In this document: one piece after another, positions 40,867 through 46,323 of the stretch
How the letters are laid out: each line of letters opens with the position of its first letter
How positions within the stretch are numbered: position 1 is the stretch's first letter
Assembly (NCBI GenBank): GCA_950097225.1
Contig: CATNCE010000009.1
Location: forward strand, 1 to 46,323
Direction: 5' to 3'
Source: an uncultured Bacilli bacterium
Lineage (GTDB): Bacteria > Bacillota_I > Bacilli_A > RF39 > UBA660
Length of the DNA: 46,323 nucleotides
The notes under the pieces: model-generated
The model's input: only the letters and a program-made list of their open reading frames with translations
Database searches by the model: none
What the model was told of the DNA's origin: nothing
Program-made: the position numbers and the translations under genes

Positions 40867-41376
40867 ATGGCTAAAAAAAGTATTCCAAGAAAAAATTATG
40901 TTATATTAATTGGTCTAATCGTCTTAGTCATATGTGCTTGTCTCGCATCTTATAATATCTACAACATATTTCAAGAAAATCGTATTTCAACAAGTCCACT
41001 AGCTAGTAAAGAAATAAACTATGAGGATTTAAAAAATACTACCTTAGAAATGGACGCCGATGCTTTCTTAGTAATTAGTTACACCGACAATCCTAATGTT
41101 CACAATAATGAATCTGAAATAAAAAAGTATTTAAATCGCAACAATTTAATTGACAATGTCTTATATTTAAACGTATCTGAGTATATGACCACAACTAATT
41201 TTGTGAATGACTTAAACGATACTCTAAAATTAGGCGATAATTTAAAGATAAAAAAATTTCCAGCCATGATATATTACAAAGATGGAATACCAACATATCG
41301 AATTGACTCTAGTGATCACTTGCTTAACAAAGATGATTTTAGTCAAGTCATAGATATGTACGATTTGGCTAGTTAA
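40867..41376 (+). CDS. Membrane-anchored thioredoxin-fold-like protein
   Basis: A 169-residue protein with an N-terminal membrane anchor ('YVILIGLIVLVICACLASYNIYNIF', about 12-36) and an outside domain: 'DADAFLVISYTDN', 'VLYLNVSEYM', 'KFPAMIYYKDGIPTYRIDS'. The order and the cis-Pro-like 'FPAMIYYKDG' suit a thioredoxin-like fold, but there is no CxxC, so a redox role is unlikely. GGGTGATAGT precedes the start. Promoter-like TGTTAGAAT lies at 40838-40846. Confidence 0.65.
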   Translation: MAKKSIPRKNYVILIGLIVLVICACLASYNIYNIFQENRISTSPLASKEINYEDLKNTTLEMDADAFLVISYTDNPNVHNNESEIKKYLNRNNLIDNVLYLNVSEYMTTTNFVNDLNDTLKLGDNLKIKKFPAMIYYKDGIPTYRIDSSDHLLNKDDFSQVIDMYDLAS

Positions 41377-41398
41377 CAAGATTTATTCTTGTTTTTTT
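41375..41398 (+). terminator. Terminator of the thioredoxin-like gene
   Basis: AACAAGA (41375-41381) / TCTTGTT (41387-41393) followed by T-rich sequence, overlapping the stop codon. Confidence 0.85.
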
Positions 41399-41436
41399 CA
41401 CGATTTTAATATAATAAGTTAAAAAGGAGGATCTAT

Positions 41437-41946
41437 ATGATTAATATTGTATTATTTGAACCAGAAATACCTCAAAACTGTGGAAATATTATGCGTACTT
41501 GTGTGGCTACTAATTCCAAGTTACATTTAATAAAACCACTAGGATTCTCGCTTGATGAGAAGTATGTCAAAAGAAGTGGAGTAAACTATATTGATAAATG
41601 TGATTATCATGTTTATGAAAATATAGAAGAGTTTTATGATAAAAACCCAGGAACATATTATTATTTAACACGCTACGGACATCGTCCTCACACTGACTTT
41701 GATTACTCTAATAGTGATGAGGAAATCTACTTCATTTTTGGAAAAGAATCAACGGGGATTCCACCTGAATATCTAAAACCGCATCTTGATCATTGTATGC
41801 GCATGCCAATGAGCAACAATGTCCGAGCTCTAAATCTTTCTAATACGGTCGCAATCATGACTTATGAAGCTCTAAGACAACAAAATTACAATGATTTATT
41901 GCGCAATGAACCACACAAAGGGTCTGATTTTATTGAAAAATCTTAA
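41437..41946 (+). CDS. trmL: tRNA (cytidine(34)-2'-O)-methyltransferase TrmL
   Basis: A 169-residue SPOUT methyltransferase that methylates the ribose of the wobble base of certain tRNA-Leu. Motifs: 'VLFEPEIPQNCGNIMRTC', 'LHLIKPLGFSLDEKYVKRSGVNY', 'YFIFGKESTGIPPEYL', 'MRMPMSNNVRALNLSNTVAIMTYEALRQ' (the knot). Length is standard. TATAAT at 41410-41415 and AAGGAGG precede the start. Single gene. Confidence 0.95.
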   Translation: MINIVLFEPEIPQNCGNIMRTCVATNSKLHLIKPLGFSLDEKYVKRSGVNYIDKCDYHVYENIEEFYDKNPGTYYYLTRYGHRPHTDFDYSNSDEEIYFIFGKESTGIPPEYLKPHLDHCMRMPMSNNVRALNLSNTVAIMTYEALRQQNYNDLLRNEPHKGSDFIEKS

Positions 41947-41983
41947 AAGAAAAAGAATGACTACTTTTCGTTGACAACTCCAA

Positions 41984-42391
41984 CTAATTTTCGTCATCCT
42001 TTTTTTCTTCTTTGCTATCAAGTTTTTCTTTTTTGGTATCAGGCATCGCAGTGTCCTCTTCTAAACAACCGCACTCCGTTTTGCAACAATGTTTAGAACA
42101 TTCACATTCCATTGCATCATCTTTACCACCATTTTCTTTTGCATACCCATCAAAATTAGGTCTCTCTTTGTTAGTTGCATTATCCATGTTGTTAGGTAAA
42201 TCATCACATCCTTCAATACTTATTGCATAAACGGGGCAAGCCTCTAATGCATCACGTGTTTTATCCTGCACCTTATTATTTATAGCATAAGACAATCCTA
42301 ATTCATTAAAATCAAAATTATCTGGATCAATAGCTACACAAGCTCCGCACCCAATACATTTATCTTGATCAACTAATACTTTCAAATTCAT
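41984..42391 (-). CDS. 4Fe-4S ferredoxin with Cys-rich acidic tail
   Basis: A 135-residue protein. Residues 1-62 form a single-cluster ferredoxin of the Firmicute Fer type: C12, C15, C18 (CIGCGAC) and C52 (ACPVYAI). The rest is unusual: an acidic linker, then 'CECSKHCCKTECGC' (six cysteines at 96-109, plus His101), then a Lys/Asp/Glu tail. The usual ferredoxin of this type ends near residue 80. The tail could bind a second metal or cluster. Convergent with trmL; GAGGGAGCGATGA-like site upstream. Confidence 0.88.
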   Translation of the reverse strand: MNLKVLVDQDKCIGCGACVAIDPDNFDFNELGLSYAINNKVQDKTRDALEACPVYAISIEGCDDLPNNMDNATNKERPNFDGYAKENGGKDDAMECECSKHCCKTECGCLEEDTAMPDTKKEKLDSKEEKKDDEN

Positions 42392-42491
42392 CGCTCCCTC
42401 ACAATATGATTATACATATTTACAAATAAAAAAACAACTTATATATACAAAGATCGACTTAATATGATAAAATTCTATTAGGGTGAAAAGT

Positions 42492-43469
42492 ATGCAAAGT
42501 AGAATGGATAAATACAATCAAGCTGATGTTGTTTATAAGTCGCGAACAAAAAAAAATCAAGACTTGTACGAGCAAGTTAAAAATAGTTCTCTTACTGACT
42601 TCAATGTTAATTCAAATGTCTCTGTAATTGACACTAATGCTAACAAAATCGATGTTAATCGCTTAAGTGAAATTCTCGATAAACGCTACAATGAATATAA
42701 CCCTAAAAGAAAAAGTATTGAAGTTCCTGCATACGATGAAGAACCAATAATAAATCAACCACTTATGGACACTAAAGAATATGATATAAATGCTATTCTC
42801 GAGAAAGCCAAACAAGGAAAAAATGTTGACTATAATAAAGAACGATTAAAAAAAGTTCGTGAAGCACAATATGAGATTTTAAATAATTTAGACCTAGAAT
42901 TAAAGAAAGTTGAAGATGCAAAACGCAGTAATCAAAAAAAGGCTGAAGAAGATAATCTGATGAATCTAATCAATACTATAACCCAGATAGAAATTCAAAA
43001 TAAAGAAAATAAGTATAACAAAGACACAAAGAGTTCGTTTGATTTATTGTCCGATCTTGCAGATGATAGTGATGATGATAAAACAGAGCCATTGCCAAAT
43101 GTCGAAGCGGAGAAATTAGAGCCAGAGGAGAGCAAGTCGGAAATAATTACTTTAATGCAAAGCAGCAAAGAGGAGGCACCAGATGAAGAATTAGAAAAAA
43201 ATGAATCTGATGAGAAAGAAAATGAGGAGAAAACTGAAGCCGAGTTAGAAGAAACTGATGATAAAACTAAACAATTTGATGAAAAACATATCGAAGAAAC
43301 TTTGTCTAAACTAGATATTGATATATCTTCATATGATGATTTTTCGGATGTGTCTAAAAATGATACTGGAACAGTTGTTATAAAAGTTCTCATATTTGCT
43401 GTTATAATCGCTCTTGTCATTGGCGCTATATATATACTAAACACATTATTAGACTTAGGATTGTTTTAA
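42492..43469 (+). CDS. Acidic coiled-coil protein with C-terminal membrane anchor
   Basis: A 325-residue protein: a helical N-terminal region with 'LSEILDKRYNEYN' and 'EYDINAILEKAKQGK', a coiled coil (about 115-170), a very acidic low-complexity part (about 185-265) and a single C-terminal membrane segment ('VVIKVLIFAVIIALVIGAIYIL', about 295-318). It is a tail-anchored cytoplasmic protein. No family is recognised. The ATG at 42492 is used because the in-frame GTG at 42483 is part of GGGTGA. It is followed by YunB. Confidence 0.7.
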   Translation: MQSRMDKYNQADVVYKSRTKKNQDLYEQVKNSSLTDFNVNSNVSVIDTNANKIDVNRLSEILDKRYNEYNPKRKSIEVPAYDEEPIINQPLMDTKEYDINAILEKAKQGKNVDYNKERLKKVREAQYEILNNLDLELKKVEDAKRSNQKKAEEDNLMNLINTITQIEIQNKENKYNKDTKSSFDLLSDLADDSDDDKTEPLPNVEAEKLEPEESKSEIITLMQSSKEEAPDEELEKNESDEKENEEKTEAELEETDDKTKQFDEKHIEETLSKLDIDISSYDDFSDVSKNDTGTVVIKVLIFAVIIALVIGAIYILNTLLDLGLF

Positions 43470-43484
43470 AAACAATTCTTTTTT
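43459..43484 (+). terminator. Terminator of the tail-anchored protein gene
   Basis: GGATTGT (43459-43465) / ACAATTC (43472-43478, one G·U) followed by T6, overlapping the stop codon. Confidence 0.75.
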
Positions 43485-43497
43485 CATATAAAATATT

Positions 43498-44205
43498 ATG
43501 AAAATGTTCATCACTCGAAAAAGAAAAAAACGTAGATTTGAATTAGTGCTAATAAGTATAATTTTTTTCACATGCCTATTTATCAATTTTTACAACAAGA
43601 AAATTTCACCTAAAATAATCAATATATCTGAAACTAAATTAGAAGAAATAACAAATATGTATGTTAAAAATAACATCGTTCCAGACTATATTGACTTAGA
43701 AACTCTAGTAAAAATTGACAAAAATAAAAAAGAAGAAATAATTTCTTTAGACATTGATACTAATTACGCAAATCAATTAATGGTAGAGACCATAAAAAAA
43801 ATTCAGGGTAATATTTTTAATTTAGAATTTAAAGATGAAATGTTGAAAAAATATAAAAATAATATCTACTTAGAGATTCCCATATCACTAGCTCGTGATG
43901 GGGCAATCCTATCTAATCTAGGTCCAAAGATTCCTATAAAAATATCTTTTTATGAACATGCTTTTGGTAATGTAGCGGTGGAATTAACCGATTATGGAAT
44001 TAATAACGCACTACTAAAAGTATTCCTAGAAGTTGAACTAGAACAAAAATTATATATTCCTTACAAAGAAAACAAAAATAAGAAAGTATTTCGACTATTA
44101 ATCGCATCAAAAATAATAAGCGGAACAGTTCCAGGCATATATGGGGCGGCACTTTCTAAAAACTCAGAAATTTTAGGATTAAATTCTACAGGAAGTAATA
44201 ATTAA
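43498..44205 (+). CDS. yunB: YunB-like sporulation protein homologue
   Basis: A 235-residue protein with an N-terminal membrane anchor ('LVLISIIFFTCLFINFY', about 17-33) and a YunB-type outside domain: 'LDIDTNYANQLMVETIKKIQ', 'ISLARDGAILSNLGPKIPIKISF', 'VELTDYGINNALLKVFLEVELEQKLYIPYKE', 'ISGTVPGIYG'. In B. subtilis YunB is made under sporulation control. The start has no ribosome-binding site; a TATAAAAT sequence lies 4-11 bases before it, so the mRNA may be leaderless, or a second Met (43504) may be used. Confidence 0.82.
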   Translation: MKMFITRKRKKRRFELVLISIIFFTCLFINFYNKKISPKIINISETKLEEITNMYVKNNIVPDYIDLETLVKIDKNKKEEIISLDIDTNYANQLMVETIKKIQGNIFNLEFKDEMLKKYKNNIYLEIPISLARDGAILSNLGPKIPIKISFYEHAFGNVAVELTDYGINNALLKVFLEVELEQKLYIPYKENKNKKVFRLLIASKIISGTVPGIYGAALSKNSEILGLNSTGSNN

Positions 44206-44462
44206 AAATAAAAAAGGTGCTAAAAATAAAAAAGTAGTCTAATAGACATATATTTACTTTTTGCTTTTCATTGCATGCAAATTATACGAATAGAATTAGC
44301 CCAAGAATTGATTTAACTTGTTCGATAAAAATTTATCCATAGTAAGAGTAGAGTTTTTTATAAAATAATAAATGGAATCATCGTATTTTCCACACTACAA
44401 ATGATAAACCTCTTTTTTTTTCTCTGGAAGTGTGATATCATCTATTATAGTAGGGTGATAGT

Positions 44463-45284
44463 ATGGTAACTAGCTATGTTGATAAATACTTTATAAATCC
44501 AGCTATTGAAAATGGAATAAAGGCATATTTATTAAGCAAAGAAGATAAAACATATCCATTATTATATACATTTGAAATGAATGTTATAAAAGTTTTAACC
44601 ATTATATATGGAGAAAAAAGCATAATATTACCATATAAAATAGATAATGAAAAAGCCTTTGAATGCAACCTATTGATGTATGATTTAAAAGAAAGTGATA
44701 TGAAGAATTTTATTAAACTCATGGGCGAGTACTACGAATTCATGCAAAATTACAAATCAGAGAGAAAAGCTACAGGATTAACCACGGAGATTGAAAAAAT
44801 TTTAATCGAAATGATTAGCAAAAGAAGTAAAAGAAAAGAATTCCTTGAAGAAGAAATTAAGGAATTTGACTCGGTTTTTAACCCAATTGAAGGTAACCTA
44901 AAAAAAATAAAAGCACTCGTGGCTAGAAATACAGGACTAATAGTTAGGGCTTGGGAGAATAATCGTTTTGAACTTACCAACACCCAACTGCGAATGATTG
45001 CAGTAAATCCAAATTTACTAGATTCACAGACTTACAAAAAATATGGATATGACATTAGAACAATAGCATCGCTAAGTGAAGAAGAAATAATTAAAGTGAA
45101 TGAAATTATTAGTATTGAAGAAAATCGGCGCTATTCTGAACCAAAACGCAAAAATGTATTTCGAATCAGAAGTGGCCCTATAATTACAAGTGGTAGTGGC
45201 TTTGTCGATAAGTTAATGCTTTTGAGTATCGTTGCTACAGAACTAATGATTGGATTGGTTATTCTATCTGTACTAGGGAGATAA
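44463..45284 (+). CDS. Unknown protein with C-terminal membrane segment
   Basis: A 273-residue helical protein ending in a hydrophobic segment ('KLMLLSIVATELMIGLVILSVLG', about 250-272), so it is tail-anchored. The middle is charged and may form coiled coil ('RSKRKEFLEEEIKEFDSVF'). GGGTGATAGT precedes the start. It lies two bases before yutD, so the two are co-transcribed. No family is recognised. The 257-bp gap before it holds no gene; it ends with a T-rich run and a TATTATAG promoter-like sequence. Confidence 0.65.
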   Translation: MVTSYVDKYFINPAIENGIKAYLLSKEDKTYPLLYTFEMNVIKVLTIIYGEKSIILPYKIDNEKAFECNLLMYDLKESDMKNFIKLMGEYYEFMQNYKSERKATGLTTEIEKILIEMISKRSKRKEFLEEEIKEFDSVFNPIEGNLKKIKALVARNTGLIVRAWENNRFELTNTQLRMIAVNPNLLDSQTYKKYGYDIRTIASLSEEEIIKVNEIISIEENRRYSEPKRKNVFRIRSGPIITSGSGFVDKLMLLSIVATELMIGLVILSVLGR

Positions 45285-45286
45285 AA

Positions 45287-45559
45287 ATGGAAATAAATCT
45301 TAATGGAATTGAATACAAATTGAAGAAAAACTACAAAGAAGGATTTAACGAGGAAAGCATAAAAGAACGAACTACTGAATATTTTAACGATTTTGATTAC
45401 ATTTTTGGTGATTGGGCATATGGCAAACTTCGTTTAAAAGGTTTTTATAAGAGTACTAATAAAAGAGTAAGTTCTATTAATAATATTAATATGTTAGATA
45501 ATTATATAAAAGAAAATTGCGCATATGATTGTAAATATTTCTTGTTAGAAAAAAAATAA
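45287..45559 (+). CDS. yutD: YutD family protein (DUF1027)
   Basis: A 90-residue protein. The family core is clear: 'GFNEESIKERTTEYFNDFDYIFGDWAYGKLRLKGFY' (consensus 'fDYIVGDwgYgQLRLKGFy'), followed by a Cys pair 'CAYDCKYFLLE'. Function is unknown; in B. subtilis yutD lies in the same chromosomal area as yunB, and the two are also near each other here. Confidence 0.9.
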   Translation: MEINLNGIEYKLKKNYKEGFNEESIKERTTEYFNDFDYIFGDWAYGKLRLKGFYKSTNKRVSSINNINMLDNYIKENCAYDCKYFLLEKK

Positions 45560-45589
45560 AGGGATTGTTAGATTAGTGAGGGACTAGAT

Positions 45590-46323
45590 ATGAACGAAAG
45601 CGTACAAGTAATTAATAAAAATGGAGATACTATCTATGCTGAAGGCATTGCATATATGAATATAAAATCGACTGGGAAAAAGTATTTATTCTATACTTTA
45701 AATGAGAAAGTTGATAATGATTTAACTAAAATTTATATTGCAGAATTGGGAAGTGCTGTAGGGCAAGCGGGTGCTATAAATCAAATGGAATGGGAAGATT
45801 TAAGAAATAAGATGCTTAGTATTTCCCGCAAACAGCCAGTAGAAGATATTGAATATATGAATATGACAGGAATACCATTTTATGTGGGAGATCCCAAAAA
45901 GATGGCTGTAACTAGTGTTGCCAAACAGGCATTTAGCACTGCAGGACATAGTTATAGTAATCATGCTGTTCAACAAGAAGAACCAGCCGTAACAGGAGCA
46001 ACTTCGTTCTTTGCCCAAGCGCCGGAAGTTAAAGAACCTATAACGCAACCTTCTGAAACGAGTATATTTGCAAATCCGCCTCAACCTATAGAAACTGCAC
46101 AACAGACTACACAAATTAATAGTCCTGTTCCACAACCAATAAGCTCTAATAATATTAATTCAACACTAACTTCCGCTCAAAGTGCAGGAATAACACCTGT
46201 GCCAATGCCAGGGCCAGTTCAAAGTGAGGGAATAACACCTGCGCCAATACTGGAGTCAGTTCAAAGTAAAGGAATAACACCTGTGCCAATGCCAGGGCCA
46301 GTTCAAAGTGAAGGAATAACACC
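45590..46323 (+). CDS. Pro-rich repeat protein, cut by window end
   Basis: An open frame from ATG 45590 to the window end without a stop (244 codons so far). Residues 1-95 are a globular domain with 'VINKNGDTIYAEGIAYMNIKSTGKKYLFYTLNE' and 'KIYIAELG', resembling small DUF1292-like beta proteins. 'GIPFYVGDPKKM' follows, then a Pro/Gln/Thr-rich stretch, then 14-residue repeats of the type QSxGITPxPMPGPV. The C-terminus is unknown. The start follows GTGAGGGAC. A promoter-like sequence is not obvious; it may belong to the yutD unit (30 bp gap). Confidence 0.75.
   Translation, partial: MNESVQVINKNGDTIYAEGIAYMNIKSTGKKYLFYTLNEKVDNDLTKIYIAELGSAVGQAGAINQMEWEDLRNKMLSISRKQPVEDIEYMNMTGIPFYVGDPKKMAVTSVAKQAFSTAGHSYSNHAVQQEEPAVTGATSFFAQAPEVKEPITQPSETSIFANPPQPIETAQQTTQINSPVPQPISSNNINSTLTSAQSAGITPVPMPGPVQSEGITPAPILESVQSKGITPVPMPGPVQSEGIT
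46178..46323 (+). repeat. 42-bp tandem repeat inside the last gene
   Basis: Three full units (46178-46219, 46220-46261, 46262-46303) and a partial fourth run into the window end. Each encodes 14 residues beginning Gln-Ser. Units 1 and 3 are nearly identical; unit 2 differs (APILES in place of VPMPGP). The array continues beyond the window. Confidence 0.92.

Noticed and set aside
42995-43444. Minus-strand open frame of 149 codons, Ser-rich
   Set aside because: It is the shadow of the acidic coding region of the tail-anchored protein gene; no ribosome-binding site or family.
44206-44462. Possible small RNA or gene in the gap before 44463
   Set aside because: Only weak short palindromes such as GTCTAATAGAC; no promoter-hairpin-T run combination or open frame with a ribosome-binding site.

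Overview
The window is an AT-rich (roughly 70%), densely packed chromosomal segment. It looks like an uncultured low-GC Firmicute from the Bacilli/basal-Mollicutes side of the tree. The reasons are: a 5S rRNA of only about 106-110 nt with a shortened second arm, as in Mollicutes; a lytic phosphoketolase; Firmicute families (YutD, YunB, Coat F, GH25 lysozyme, SleB/CwlJ-type hydrolase, TrmL); and a near-universal extended -10 promoter (TGnTATAAT) about 20-35 bases before each start. TGA is a normal stop here (for example 23287-23289, 31944-31946, 35115-35117) and the only tRNA-Trp reads UGG (CCA anticodon), so this is not a code-4 Mycoplasma. The lineage is an inference.

Layout. 1-402: end of an rRNA operon (23S 3' end, 5S), then a terminator. 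505-1860: two small membrane proteins (DUF4234, DUF2752) and tsaE. 2372-4408: overlapping tsaB-rimI-tsaD, so all the late-step t6A genes lie within 3 kb (tsaC is not in the window). 4476-6767: phosphoketolase. 6787-8757 (minus): a cell-wall hydrolase, a membrane-anchored lytic transglycosylase and a small protein. 8861-10507: a 37-residue basic peptide gene and a DUF3810 metalloprotease-like membrane protein. 10534-16022 (minus): membrane/coiled-coil proteins, two secreted proteins, a GNAT and a methyltransferase.

16189-22272 looks like old accessory DNA. A frameshifted gene, a tRNA remnant, a 1494-residue multidomain surface protein and a broken HTH regulator lie between two related tRNA/terminator segments, one of which is the intact tRNA-Trp.

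22481-25218: an exported protein, a split 'mini-MutS', an unknown helical protein, a PPC/DUF296 protein and a radical SAM/SPASM enzyme, mostly overlapping or closely spaced. 25250-29859: HExxH proteins, a MacB-like fused ABC transporter and a short HTH regulator.

30055-35544 holds seven tightly packed genes in two units. They have no signal peptide or membrane segment; one is a 250-residue stand-alone FtsK-like ATPase and another looks like a transglutaminase-fold protein that has lost its catalytic residues. This is the best candidate for an undescribed system here. 35541-46323: GH25 lipoprotein, CpXC protein, ABC-F ATPase, a Coat F pair, a CDF metal transporter, TrmL, a ferredoxin with a Cys-rich tail, and a membrane/sporulation-like group (tail-anchored protein, YunB, unknown, YutD). 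The last gene is a Pro-rich protein cut by the window end inside a 42-bp tandem repeat.

Most convergent gene pairs share a compact hairpin, often overlapping stop codons, and many starts carry a GGTGA-type Shine-Dalgarno. These rules were used to correct several starts.
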